Source: Nesterenkonia sp. Act20
GTDB taxonomy: Bacteria; Actinomycetota; Actinomycetes; Actinomycetales; Micrococcaceae
Length of the DNA: 64,000 bases
NCBI RefSeq assembly: GCF_019173455.1
Contig: NZ_JADPQH010000002.1
Span: 139,490 to 203,489, forward strand
Direction: 5' to 3'
This document shows positions 1-7,777 of the stretch, piece after piece. Numbering within the stretch: the first letter of the stretch is position 1; each line of letters begins with the position of its first letter. Both the position numbers and the translations under genes were made by a program. A model generated the notes under the pieces. The model was not told the DNA's origin, did no database searches, and saw only the letters and a program-made list of their open reading frames with translations.

Positions 1-440
1 TGGACGCCATCGCCGCCTACTGGGAGACCTTCCTGATCCTCTCGGTGGCGGGCATCCTGTTCTGCACCACCATCCTGCTGGTCTTCACTCCGCGCATCAT
101 CCCGGAGTTCTGGCTGGAGCGCGGCATCGCAGACTTCGGCCAATCCATGGGTGTGACCGCCACCGGCCTGGTGCTGCTGCGGGTGGCAGACCCTTACGAC
201 GAATCACCTGCCCTGGAGGCCTTCGGCTATAAGCAGCTGTTCTTCGAGCCGTTCTTCGGCGGCGGACTGATCACCGCGTTGGCCATTCCGCTCATGATGG
301 CCACCGGCAGCGTCTACATCGTGCTGATTCCGATGGCGGTGCTGTTCATCGTCTCGCTGGTGGCCGGCAGGATCTACTACAAGGGAGTGCGCTCAGGACG
401 CTGGGCCGGCCCTCCCGCAAAGGTGGACCAGCCCACCTAG
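1..440 (+). CDS. Sodium/glutamate symporter-like protein, C-terminal part (5' end outside window)
   Basis: The reading frame is open from base 3 and ends at 440, so only about the last 145 residues of a membrane transporter are present. It contains hydrophobic segments and the stretch DFGQSMGVTATGLVLLRVAD followed by EAFGYKQLFFEPFFGGG. This matches the conserved C-terminal half of GltS-type (ESS family) sodium:glutamate symporters. The internal GTG at 45 is not a credible start because the coding frame continues upstream without a stop. The substrate is inferred from the family only. It converges on the oxidoreductase gene, with palindromic repeat A1 between the two 3' ends. Confidence 0.75.
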   Translation, partial: DAIAAYWETFLILSVAGILFCTTILLVFTPRIIPEFWLERGIADFGQSMGVTATGLVLLRVADPYDESPALEAFGYKQLFFEPFFGGGLITALAIPLMMATGSVYIVLIPMAVLFIVSLVAGRIYYKGVRSGRWAGPPAKVDQPT

Positions 441-453
441 CATCACCCCCTTG

Positions 454-527
454 CGTTGAGGGGCGGATTCTCCGCCTACTTCATGCGGTTCTAGGCCTGA
501 AGTGCTCGGACTTTCCGCCGCTCAACG
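454..527. repeat. Family A intergenic palindrome, copy A1
   Basis: Two inverted arms, TTGAGGGGCGGATTCTCCG at about 456-474 and its imperfect complement at 507-525, are separated by about 32 bases. The same arms recur at 7664-7737. The element lies between two converging genes, where it could act as a bidirectional transcription terminator. No long T-run is present, so this role is inferred. Confidence 0.7.
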
Positions 528-536
528 TGGGTGGCT

Positions 537-1982
537 TTACACTGGGCGGCCGTAGGTCTCGAGCAGGCGCAGCCAGACCTCGTTGACCGTGGGGAAGGCT
601 GGGACCGCGTGCCAGAGCCGATCCAGCGGAACCTCGGCGGTGACCGCGATCGTGGCGGCCTGGAGCAGCTCGCTGACCTCGGATCCGACGAAGGTCATGC
701 CGAGGATGACCTTGCGCTCCTCGTCGACCACCATCCGGGCGGTCCCCGTGTGGGGCTCGGACTTCACCGCCGACCCGGCGACGTCGCCGATCTCATAATC
801 CACCACGCGGATGGTGTAGCCCGCCTCGCGGGCGGCCGCCGCGGTGAGCCCCACCGAGGCCACCTCCGGGTCACTGAAGGTGACCTGCGGGACGGCCGCA
901 TGATCTGCGGTCGCGACATGGGCTCCCCAGGGCTGGTCCTGCACCACAGCGCCCTTCGCACGCGCCACGATCACGTCTCCCGCGGCACGGGCCTGGTACT
1001 TGCCCTGGTGGGTCAGCAGCGCCCGATGGGTCACATCGCCCACCGCGTAGAGCCAGTCGAAACCAGGCACCTGCATGGTGTCATCGGTCTCGATCCAGGT
1101 CCCCGGCTCCAGCCCGATGCTCTCCAGGCCCAGGTCCCCCGTGCGCGGGGACCGTCCAGTCGCCGCGAGCACTTCCTGAGTCAGGACGTCCTCTCCCTCC
1201 GAGACTTCGATCCGCACCTCGTCCGCCGAGCGGGAGACTCGCTCCGGGGTCGTGTTCAACCGCAGCGTCACACCCTGCTCTTCCAAGGCCTTCCCGACCA
1301 GCTCGCCGGCGAAGGGTTCCATCCCGCCGAGCAGCCCGCGGCGTGCAATCACCGTGACCTCGGCCCCCAGGGAGGCATACGCGCTGGCCATCTCGACCGC
1401 GACCACGCCGCCGCCGATGATCGCAAGGCTCTTCGGGATGGCATGCGCGCTGGTGGCCTCCCGGCTGGTCCAGGGGTGAGCCTCCGCCAAACCTTCGATC
1501 GGTGCGATGGCCGCAGCGGAGCCGGTCGCGAGAGTCACCGCGTGGCGCGCCGTGAGCTGCGTCTCCGATCCGTCCTCGGCGGTGACGGTGACCTGCTTGG
1601 GCCCGGTGAGACGACCCTGGCCGCGGATCAGGCTGATCCCGGCGCCGTCGAGCCACTTCGCCTGACCGTCGTCCTTCCATCCGCTGGTGAAGGAGTCGCG
1701 GCGAGCCAGGACGGCCTCGACGTCGAGGGTCCCGGTCACCGCCTCGGCCGCGCCGGGCACCTGCTGGGCGGAGCGCAGCGCCTGCGGAGAACGCAGCAGC
1801 ACCTTTGAGGGGATGCAGGCCCAGTAGGAGCATTCACCGCCCACCAGTTCGGCCTCGACGACGACGACGCTCAGACCGCCCTGGACCGCGCGGTCGGCCG
1901 CGTTCTCCCCCACGGCTCCACCGCCGATCACGATGACGTCGAACTCCATACCCTGGCCTGCTGCTTCGGTCTGCGGTTCCAT
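537..1982 (-). CDS. FAD/NAD(P)-dependent pyridine nucleotide-disulfide oxidoreductase family protein
   Basis: This is a 481-residue flavoprotein of the dihydrolipoamide dehydrogenase/mercuric reductase class. An N-terminal FAD-binding [10 protein letters not shown] is followed by the redox-active disulfide motif [10 protein letters not shown] at about residues 51-60. A second GGGVVAVE nucleotide-binding fold is near residue 190, then the second FAD motif with AVGDVT, then a dimerisation domain. In the C-terminal motif the catalytic His of HAHPTxSE enzymes is replaced: PAFPTVNE is seen, with Phe in its place. The enzyme is therefore probably not a true lipoamide dehydrogenase, and the electron acceptor is unknown. 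The start at 1982 is supported by AGGAG five bases upstream. It is divergent from the TRAP operon. Confidence 0.85.
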   Translation of the reverse strand: MEPQTEAAGQGMEFDVIVIGGGAVGENAADRAVQGGLSVVVVEAELVGGECSYWACIPSKVLLRSPQALRSAQQVPGAAEAVTGTLDVEAVLARRDSFTSGWKDDGQAKWLDGAGISLIRGQGRLTGPKQVTVTAEDGSETQLTARHAVTLATGSAAAIAPIEGLAEAHPWTSREATSAHAIPKSLAIIGGGVVAVEMASAYASLGAEVTVIARRGLLGGMEPFAGELVGKALEEQGVTLRLNTTPERVSRSADEVRIEVSEGEDVLTQEVLAATGRSPRTGDLGLESIGLEPGTWIETDDTMQVPGFDWLYAVGDVTHRALLTHQGKYQARAAGDVIVARAKGAVVQDQPWGAHVATADHAAVPQVTFSDPEVASVGLTAAAAREAGYTIRVVDYEIGDVAGSAVKSEPHTGTARMVVDEERKVILGMTFVGSEVSELLQAATIAVTAEVPLDRLWHAVPAFPTVNEVWLRLLETYGRPV

Positions 1983-2108
1983 AGCTGCTCCTGGTGAATA
2001 GGTGAAGAAGGTGTGCTTGCGGAGTACAACAGGTTCGACCCCACGGATGCTTCCCGAGCGGCCGGGACGAGGGCAGATGCGGGATCCCTAGGATCTCCAG
2101 CGTGACCT

Positions 2109-2137
2109 TTGACACCTAATGTACGAACCGGTACGTT
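2109..2137 (+). promoter_or_regulatory. Sigma-70-type promoter overlapped by a palindromic operator, upstream of dctQ
   Basis: A perfect -35 TTGACA (2109-2114), a 17-base spacer and a -10-like TACGTT (2132-2137) precede the TRAP operon. The 14-base imperfect palindrome ACGAACCGGTACGT (2123-2136, one mismatched pair) covers the end of the spacer and the -10. This is the layout expected for repression by a TetR-type regulator. The TetR gene at the end of this operon (7028) is the obvious candidate, but that link is inferred. Confidence 0.6.
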
Positions 2138-2188
2138 TGTTCCAGTCATTGTGGCGCACGCCACTTTTCTCGTGATCAAAGGAACCCC

Positions 2189-2743
2189 GTGACCGACACC
2201 AGGAAACCCCTGAGCCGCCGAGTGGTGGAGGTGCTCACGCGCATCGAGCTCGGTTTCGCCGGCGTGATGCTTCTTGTGATCCTCGTCCTCGTCTTCACCC
2301 AGGCCGCCCAGCGCTACACCCCCTTCGAGGGTCTGGCCTGGACCGGCGAGATTTCCCGCTTCGGCCTGGCCTGGATGACCTTCTCCGTGGCGGGGGTGCT
2401 CATCACCCTGCGCGGGCACATCGCGCTGGAAGTCGTCGACACGCTGCCCGCCCCGCGGCTCATCCGCGTGGTGCAGGTGGGTTCGCTGCTCATCGTGGCG
2501 CTGATCGCGCTGGGTCTGAGCAACGAGGCCTGGGGACTCATCCAGACCCAGGGCGCCCTGAGCTCCCCCGTGCTGCGCCTGCCCATGTCAGTGGTCTACA
2601 TCCCGGTGCTCACCGGGATGATCAGCACCGTCCTCCGTTCACTGGTCGCCGCGTGGATGATCGCCAAGCACGGGCCGATCCTGCCCGACGCTGACCATGA
2701 CGCGGCGCAGCTGCACACCAACACCGTGGAGGACCACTCGTGA
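2189..2743 (+). CDS. dctQ: TRAP transporter small permease (DctQ family)
   Basis: A 184-residue membrane protein with four predicted transmembrane segments, the size and topology of the DctQ subunit of tripartite ATP-independent periplasmic (TRAP) transporters. Visible features include an N-terminal helix followed by the W-rich loop AWTGEISRFGLAWMTF and a second hydrophobic pair before a charged tail. The GTG start has AAGGAAC just upstream. It overlaps the large-permease gene by four bases (GTGA), so the two are probably translationally coupled. Together with DctM and the binding protein at 4955 it would form a sodium-driven uptake system for an organic acid. The ligand cannot be read from this subunit. 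Confidence 0.88.
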   Translation: MTDTRKPLSRRVVEVLTRIELGFAGVMLLVILVLVFTQAAQRYTPFEGLAWTGEISRFGLAWMTFSVAGVLITLRGHIALEVVDTLPAPRLIRVVQVGSLLIVALIALGLSNEAWGLIQTQGALSSPVLRLPMSVVYIPVLTGMISTVLRSLVAAWMIAKHGPILPDADHDAAQLHTNTVEDHS

Positions 2744-4014
2744 CACTCATTCTTCTGGGCGTTGCCATCGCCGTCCTGCTTCTGGTGCGCGTGCCGGTGG
2801 CCTTCGCGTTCCTCGGTCCCTCGCTGGTCTACATGCTCCTGGACGGACAGTCCTCCGGCACCAGCCTGCGTCAGGTGACCAACGCCGTGCAGAGCTTCCC
2901 GCTGCTGGCGGTGCCGCTGTTCGTGTTCCTTGGAACCCTCGCGAACCACGCAGGCCTCGCCGATCGACTCTTCCGCTTCGCGATGGCGGCCCTCGCCCGG
3001 ATCCGCGGCAACCTCGGCTACGTCACCGTGGGCGCCAGCGTGGGCTTCTCTTGGATGAGCGGCTCCGCCGTCGCCGATGCCGCCGCACTGGGCAAGGTGC
3101 AGATCCCGGCCATGCTGCGCAACGGCTACACCCGCCGATTCGCCACCGGACTCTCCGCGGCTTCCTCACTGATCGCCCCGGTCATGCCGCCCAGCATCCC
3201 TGCCGTCATCTACGCCGGTCTGGCCGCCGCCTCCACCGGCGCGCTATTCGCCGCCTCCGTGATCCCCGCGCTGCTCATGGCCGTCGGGCTGTGCGTGGTG
3301 GTCTGGATCCTGGTCCGGCGCAATCCGAACCTTCGGGCAGGTCATTTCGATCGCCAGGAGCTGATCCGCTCCACCAAGGGTGTGCTGTTGCCCGCCGTGA
3401 CACCCGTGATCATCCTGGGCGGCATCCTCGGCGGCCTGTTCACGCCGACCGAAGCGGCCGCCGTCGCCGTCTTCTGGGTGCTGCTGATCTCGCTGATCCA
3501 GCGCTCGCTCTCCTTCAAGGGCTTCCTGGCGGCCGTGCGCGAGACCGCGCTGACCACCGGCGCGATCATGCTGATCGTCGCCTCCGCCGCGCTTCTGGGT
3601 CACATCATGGCCCTCGAGCGTCTGCCGCAGCTGCTCACCGAGACGCTGCTGGGCATCACCGAGAATCCCACGGTGTTCCTGCTCCTCGTGGCCCTGCTGA
3701 TGCTCATCCTGGGGACCGTCATCGACGCCACCGCGATCCTCGTGCTCGTCGTGCCGATCCTGCTTCCGATCTCCATGCAGTACCAGATCGACCCCATTGT
3801 GCTCGGCGTGGTGCTGATCATTTCGCTGATGATCGGGCTGCTGACTCCCCCAGTGGGCACGGCCCTGTTCGTAACCGCTTCGGTCTCGGAGACCCGCGTG
3901 GGTGAGGTCTTCAAGGGAGCCCTGCCCTTCGCGATGCCTGCGGTGGTTGTGCTGCTGCTGGTCATCTTCTTCCCCAACGCGCTGATGTTCTTCCCGGAGG
4001 TGCTCGGCCTGTGA
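2740..4014 (+). CDS. dctM: TRAP transporter large permease (DctM family)
   Basis: A 424-residue protein with about 12 hydrophobic segments, the normal length for DctM, the sodium-coupled membrane channel of TRAP transporters. Recognisable family stretches are the N-terminal RVPVAFAFLGPSLVYM, the SGSAVADAAALG loop, SSLIAPVMPPSIPAVIYAG, and TPTEAAAVAVFW in the second half. The GTG start overlaps the dctQ stop. The stop in turn overlaps the GTG start of the dehydrogenase gene, placing an enzyme gene inside the transporter operon between the permease and binding-protein genes. Confidence 0.92.
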   Translation: MTLILLGVAIAVLLLVRVPVAFAFLGPSLVYMLLDGQSSGTSLRQVTNAVQSFPLLAVPLFVFLGTLANHAGLADRLFRFAMAALARIRGNLGYVTVGASVGFSWMSGSAVADAAALGKVQIPAMLRNGYTRRFATGLSAASSLIAPVMPPSIPAVIYAGLAAASTGALFAASVIPALLMAVGLCVVVWILVRRNPNLRAGHFDRQELIRSTKGVLLPAVTPVIILGGILGGLFTPTEAAAVAVFWVLLISLIQRSLSFKGFLAAVRETALTTGAIMLIVASAALLGHIMALERLPQLLTETLLGITENPTVFLLLVALLMLILGTVIDATAILVLVVPILLPISMQYQIDPIVLGVVLIISLMIGLLTPPVGTALFVTASVSETRVGEVFKGALPFAMPAVVVLLLVIFFPNALMFFPEVLGL

Positions 4015-4940
4015 CGACCAATCCGAGAGATACGGGGAGAAGCACCGATACCGGGCGCAGCATCCTGGCCGGACTCATCGGCCATGGCGTGGGTCCTTCG
4101 CTGACCCCCACGATGCACGAGCTTGAAGGCTCGCGGCACGGAATGCGCTACATCTACCGCAGCATCGAGTTCGCCGGCGGCGAGGACTCCCAGGAGGAGC
4201 TCGGCCAGCTTCTCGAGATGGCTCAGCGCCTCGGCTTCAATGGACTGAACGTCACCTTCCCCGCCAAGCAGTCCGTGGTACCGCTGCTCGATGAGCTCGG
4301 GCCCTCCGCCGCCATGATCGGAGCGGTCAACACCGTGGTCTTCACCGACGACGGCGCCGCAGTCGGACACAACACCGACGTCACCGGATTCCAGGCCTGC
4401 ATCGAAGACGGCTTGGGCGAGACCGCCTGCGGCCACGTGGTCCTGGTGGGATCCGGCGGGGCCGGCTCCGCGGTGGCGCATGCACTGGTCATGCGCGGAG
4501 TCACAAGCCTGAGCCTGGTGGACGTGGATCTCGACAAGAGCGCCACCCTGGCTCGCAGCCTGCACACCACGCATGGCTTCACGGCTGAGCGGGCTCAACC
4601 CGAGCACCTGCCTCAGCTTCTCCAGCGTGCCGACGGCGTGGTCAACGCTACTCCGTTCGGCATGGCCCACCACCCGGGATCACCCTTCGACACCGAGCTG
4701 CTGGAACCGCGGCACTGGGTGGCCGACGTGGTGTACCGGCCGGTGGACACCGTGCTGCTCCGCGCAGCCGAAGAACGAGGCTGCCGGACGGTCTCGGGGC
4801 TCGGCATGGCCATGCATCAGGCCGCCGACGCCTTCGAGATCTTCACCGGCGAGACCGCAGACCGCGCGTCCATGCTCGATGACCTCAATGCCCTGATCGA
4901 AGCAGAATCACCACACCCGCGTGCAACGATGCACCGATGA
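4011..4940 (+). CDS. Shikimate dehydrogenase family enzyme, probably a catabolic NAD-dependent quinate/shikimate dehydrogenase
   Basis: This 309-residue AroE-fold enzyme would interconvert shikimate/quinate and their 3-dehydro forms. The substrate site begins with PSLTPTMHE, an S-x-T variant of the S-x-S motif of biosynthetic AroE. S-x-T is a feature recalled from the Corynebacterium glutamicum quinate/shikimate dehydrogenase. The catalytic Lys lies in NVTFPAK (about residue 84) and the Asp in NTDVTGF. The Rossmann motif GSGGAGSA is followed by VDVDLDK, with an acidic residue where NADP enzymes have NRT, which predicts NAD use. It sits within a TRAP operon with GTGA and ATGA junctions, so a degradative role is more likely than aromatic amino-acid synthesis. 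Confidence 0.85.
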   Translation: MTTNPRDTGRSTDTGRSILAGLIGHGVGPSLTPTMHELEGSRHGMRYIYRSIEFAGGEDSQEELGQLLEMAQRLGFNGLNVTFPAKQSVVPLLDELGPSAAMIGAVNTVVFTDDGAAVGHNTDVTGFQACIEDGLGETACGHVVLVGSGGAGSAVAHALVMRGVTSLSLVDVDLDKSATLARSLHTTHGFTAERAQPEHLPQLLQRADGVVNATPFGMAHHPGSPFDTELLEPRHWVADVVYRPVDTVLLRAAEERGCRTVSGLGMAMHQAADAFEIFTGETADRASMLDDLNALIEAESPHPRATMHR

Positions 4941-4954
4941 GAGGAACACTCACC

Positions 4955-5983
4955 ATGTCCAAGCGATATAACACCCTGAGCAAGGCCGCAGTCATCGCCG
5001 CCCTGCCCATCCTCGGCCTCACCGCCTGCGGCGGAGGCGACGAGGAGGCCAGCGGCGACGGCGGCAGTGGCGAGTCCATGGAGCTGACCCTCGCGCACAG
5101 CTACAACGATGACCAACCCCAGGCCCGCTGCGGCGCCGATGTCATCAAGGAAGAGGTCGAGGCGGCCGACGTCGGACTCACCATCGAGATCTTCGGCTCC
5201 AGCCAGCTCGGCGGCGACGCCGACCGCATCGCGTCGGTCGCCTCCGGTGACGTGGACATCGACATCCAGGGCGCCTCCGCGCTGGGTGCCGTCTACGAGC
5301 CGATCAGCGTGCTCGACGCCGCCTATGCCTTCGACGACGCCGATCACCTCGCCCGCTTCATGGAGAGCGAGGAGGGCCAGCAGGTCGTCGATGACTTCGC
5401 CGAGTCCGCCGGCATCCAGACCCTCGGCGCCTGGTCCGCCGGTGCCCGCCACTTCACCTCCAACGAGCCGATCAGCTCACCCGAGGACCTGGAAGGCATG
5501 CAGATCCGCTTCCCCGGATCCCCACAGTTCCTGATGAACGCCGAGGCCATGGGGGCTGACGCGGTGGAGGTCGCTTACGAGGAGCTCTACCTGTCGCTGC
5601 AGCAGGGCGCGGTGGACGGTCAGGAGAACCCGATCACCAACATCGAGTCAGAGAACCTCAATGAGGTCCAGGACTACCTGAACCTCAGCGCGCACCAGCT
5701 CAACACCAACCTGGTGATCATGTCGGACAAGTGGAATGACCTCAACGAGGAGCAGCAGGAGGCGCTCACCAGCGCCGTGGACTCCGCCGTGACCGAGGTG
5801 ACCGACTGCGTCGCCACGGATGAAGAAGAGACGCTGGCCGAATGGCAGGAAGGTGATGACTGGGAGGTCAACGACGACGTCGACGTGGAGGCGTTCCGGG
5901 AGATGACCATCCCGAACCTCGAAGAGGCCCTCGAGGGCGATTCGCTGGCCACCTTCGAGGCCATCCGCTCCACGAGCGAGTGA
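4955..5983 (+). CDS. dctP: TRAP transporter substrate-binding lipoprotein (DctP family)
   Basis: A 342-residue extracytoplasmic solute receptor. The N-terminus MSKRYNTLSKAAVIAAL leads to a lipobox GLTAC, so it is a membrane-anchored lipoprotein, as usual for TRAP receptors in Gram-positive bacteria. DctP signatures include LAHSYN, a segment around MQIRFPGSP whose Arg normally binds the ligand carboxylate, and EVAYEELYLSLQQGAVDGQENP-type sequence near residues 195-215. The open frame extends to an ATG at 4937 overlapping the previous stop. The ATG at 4955 is preferred because AGAGGA lies at a suitable distance and the signal peptide then starts correctly. The mature protein is very rich in Asp/Glu. 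Confidence 0.9.
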   Translation: MSKRYNTLSKAAVIAALPILGLTACGGGDEEASGDGGSGESMELTLAHSYNDDQPQARCGADVIKEEVEAADVGLTIEIFGSSQLGGDADRIASVASGDVDIDIQGASALGAVYEPISVLDAAYAFDDADHLARFMESEEGQQVVDDFAESAGIQTLGAWSAGARHFTSNEPISSPEDLEGMQIRFPGSPQFLMNAEAMGADAVEVAYEELYLSLQQGAVDGQENPITNIESENLNEVQDYLNLSAHQLNTNLVIMSDKWNDLNEEQQEALTSAVDSAVTEVTDCVATDEEETLAEWQEGDDWEVNDDVDVEAFREMTIPNLEEALEGDSLATFEAIRSTSE

Positions 5984-5992
5984 CCTGAGCCT

Positions 5993-6964
5993 ATGTCCAG
6001 CATGGTTCCCACGCTCACCGGAGAGGTGCCCGGAGATTCACTGGGCACGACTCTGGTGCATGAGCACCTGATCGTCAGTGATCCGCAGTTGGATCGCGAC
6101 CTCCCCCACCCTGAGTGGGATGAGGTCGCGGTGATGGCGCGAGCCGAGGCTCAGCTGCAGGCGCTGGCGGAGCTGGGCGTAGACACGATCGTGGACCTCA
6201 CGGTCCCCGGTCTCGGACGCGACGTGCGGCGGGTCGCCGAGCTGGCCCGCCGCACGTCGGTTCGTATTCTGGCAGCCACCGGCTGGTACACCAGCGACGT
6301 GCTGCCGCACTTCTTCCGGCTCAACGGGCCGGGCAGGCTGGTGGACGGTCCCGATCCGCTGATTGAGCTGTTCCTGCGCGACATCGAGGAGGGCATCGCC
6401 GGCACCGACCTGCGTGCGGCGATGCTCAAGGTCTGCTCGGACAGTGCCGGGATCACCGAAGACGTGGCCCACGTCTTCACCGCCGCAGCCCAGACCCACC
6501 TGAGCACCGGTGTGCCGATCACCACACACTCGGATCCCGCCTCACACGGCGGACTCCAGCAGCAGCGTCTGTTGGGCAGCCTTGGGGTGAACCTGGAACG
6601 GGTGGTCATCGGCCACAGCGGCGACTCCACCGACCTCAACTACCTCCGCGAGCTAGCCGATGCCGGGTCCTTCCTGGGCTTCGACCGCTTCGGGATGAGT
6701 CACACCGGCTCCGATGAGGACCGCATCCGCATGCTGCTGGCGCTGCTGGAACTGGGGTACGCGGAGAAGCTGTTGCTCTCCCACGACGCCGCCGTGTTCA
6801 GCCGCATCACTCCACCCTCCTGGCGCGCCGAGCACGCGCCGCAGTGGAGCATGGATCACCTGCACCGCCGCATCCTGCCGCGGCTGCGTGCGGAGGGTCT
6901 CGACGCCGGCCTGGAACGGCAGCTCATGGTGGAGAACCCCCAACGCCTTCTGACAGGGGCATAA
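5993..6964 (+). CDS. Phosphotriesterase-family metal-dependent hydrolase (likely a lactonase)
   Basis: A 323-residue amidohydrolase-superfamily protein of the phosphotriesterase family. The binuclear metal ligands are all visible: HEH near the N-terminus (TTLVHEHL), a Lys in AAMLKVCSD for the bridging carboxylated lysine, His in PITTHSD, His in VVIGHSGD and Asp in LLSHDA. Most bacterial members hydrolyse lactones or esters rather than organophosphates, so a lactone in the pathway of the neighbouring quinate/shikimate-type dehydrogenase is a reasonable guess. The ATG lies nine bases after the dctP stop. The specific substrate is unknown. Confidence 0.85.
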   Translation: MSSMVPTLTGEVPGDSLGTTLVHEHLIVSDPQLDRDLPHPEWDEVAVMARAEAQLQALAELGVDTIVDLTVPGLGRDVRRVAELARRTSVRILAATGWYTSDVLPHFFRLNGPGRLVDGPDPLIELFLRDIEEGIAGTDLRAAMLKVCSDSAGITEDVAHVFTAAAQTHLSTGVPITTHSDPASHGGLQQQRLLGSLGVNLERVVIGHSGDSTDLNYLRELADAGSFLGFDRFGMSHTGSDEDRIRMLLALLELGYAEKLLLSHDAAVFSRITPPSWRAEHAPQWSMDHLHRRILPRLRAEGLDAGLERQLMVENPQRLLTGA

Positions 6965-6981
6965 GCCATCAGGACCCTGCC

Positions 6982-7004
6982 GTGAGAGGATCTGATACTC
7001 TCGC
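6982..7004. promoter_or_regulatory. Inverted repeat upstream of tetR
   Basis: The arms GTGAGAG (6982-6988) and CTCTCGC (6998-7004) are separated by nine bases and match at six of seven pairs. The element lies between the hydrolase stop and the TetR ribosome-binding site. It differs from the palindrome before dctQ, so it may be a second operator for autoregulation or an RNA hairpin. Which of these applies cannot be told from the sequence. Confidence 0.35.
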
Positions 7005-7027
7005 GGCGAAGCCAGGAGGAGAATACT

Positions 7028-7669
7028 GTGACCCAGACGCCGCCCCGCCAACGCGACGCCGTACGCACCCGAGCCGAGGTGCTCGCAGTGGCCACAGAGG
7101 TCTTCGCCGACGACGGCTACTCCGGTGCCCGGATCGATGAGATTGCCCGCCGCACCCGCACCACCAAGCGGATGATCTATTACTACTTCGGGGGCAAGGA
7201 ACAGCTGTATCTGGCGGTGCTGGACAATGCCTACCGCGGCATCCGCAAGGCTGAGCAGACCCTCCAGGTCGATGAGATGAACCCGATCGACGCGCTGCGC
7301 GAGCTCGCCGAGCTCACCTATGAGCACCACCTGCGGAACTCGGCCTTCATCCGGCTGGTCTCGATCGAGAACATCCACCGCGGCAAGTACATCCGAAAGC
7401 TGGAGTCACTCAGCGATCTGGGCCAGCCGGCGGTGACGATCCTCGACGGCATCATCGCCCAGGGCAAGAAGCAGGGTGCCTTCCGCGAGGAGGTCAACGC
7501 CCTCGACCTTCATCTGTTGATCAGTTCCTACTGCGTCTTCCAGATCGCCAACCGCTATACGTTCAGCTACCTGTTCGACCCGGACTTCACCACGCAGCCC
7601 CGCCGTGACCGAATGCGGGGCCTCATCGGCGACGTCGTCGTGGCCTGGGCGACCGCCACTACGCGTTGA
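7028..7669 (+). CDS. TetR/AcrR family transcriptional regulator
   Basis: A 213-residue one-component repressor. The N-terminal helix-turn-helix spans about residues 8-55: TRAEVLAVATEVFADDGYSG, then IDEIARRTRTTKRMIYYYFGGKEQLY, the canonical TetR DNA-binding core. The C-terminal ligand/dimerisation domain is helical and family-specific. The GTG start has AGGAGG upstream. It is the last gene of the TRAP-dehydrogenase-hydrolase group and probably senses a pathway metabolite, with the palindrome over the dctQ promoter as the likely operator. Its stop codon (TGA) lies inside palindromic repeat A2, so the last residue or two are repeat-encoded. Confidence 0.9.
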   Translation: MTQTPPRQRDAVRTRAEVLAVATEVFADDGYSGARIDEIARRTRTTKRMIYYYFGGKEQLYLAVLDNAYRGIRKAEQTLQVDEMNPIDALRELAELTYEHHLRNSAFIRLVSIENIHRGKYIRKLESLSDLGQPAVTILDGIIAQGKKQGAFREEVNALDLHLLISSYCVFQIANRYTFSYLFDPDFTTQPRRDRMRGLIGDVVVAWATATTR

Positions 7670-7776
7670 GGGGCGAATTCTCCGGGTATCTGGGCCCTTC
7701 TGAGGCCTCAATTACTCGGAAAATCCGCCCCTCAAGGTGGGGTGGGGACTAACCCGCCCCTCAGCGTGGGGTGGGG
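7664..7776. repeat. Family A intergenic palindrome, copy A2, plus a duplicated right arm
   Basis: The arms TTGAGGGGCGAATTCTCCG and CGGAAAATCCGCCCCTCAA occupy about 7666-7684 and 7717-7735 and closely match copy A1. A 23-base segment containing the right arm (7725-7747) is then repeated at 7754-7776 with two differences. The element lies between the converging tetR and prs genes and supplies the tetR stop codon. Confidence 0.7.
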
Positions 7777-7777
7777 C

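Noticed and set aside
531-1808. A 425-codon open frame opposite the oxidoreductase, and many similar long antisense frames (for example 12527, 25795, 54905, 61992)
   Set aside because: These arise from high GC content; the translations are Arg/Gly/Pro-rich with no recognisable motifs, while the opposite strand encodes clear families.
4011-4940. Biosynthetic shikimate dehydrogenase (aroE)
   Set aside because: The S-x-T motif, the NAD-type acidic residue and the TRAP operon context favour a catabolic enzyme, so no aroE symbol is given.
5993-6964. Organophosphate-degrading phosphotriesterase as a xenobiotic gene
   Set aside because: Metal ligands are shared with lactonases of this family and the operon context points to natural organic acids; nothing specific to organophosphates is seen.
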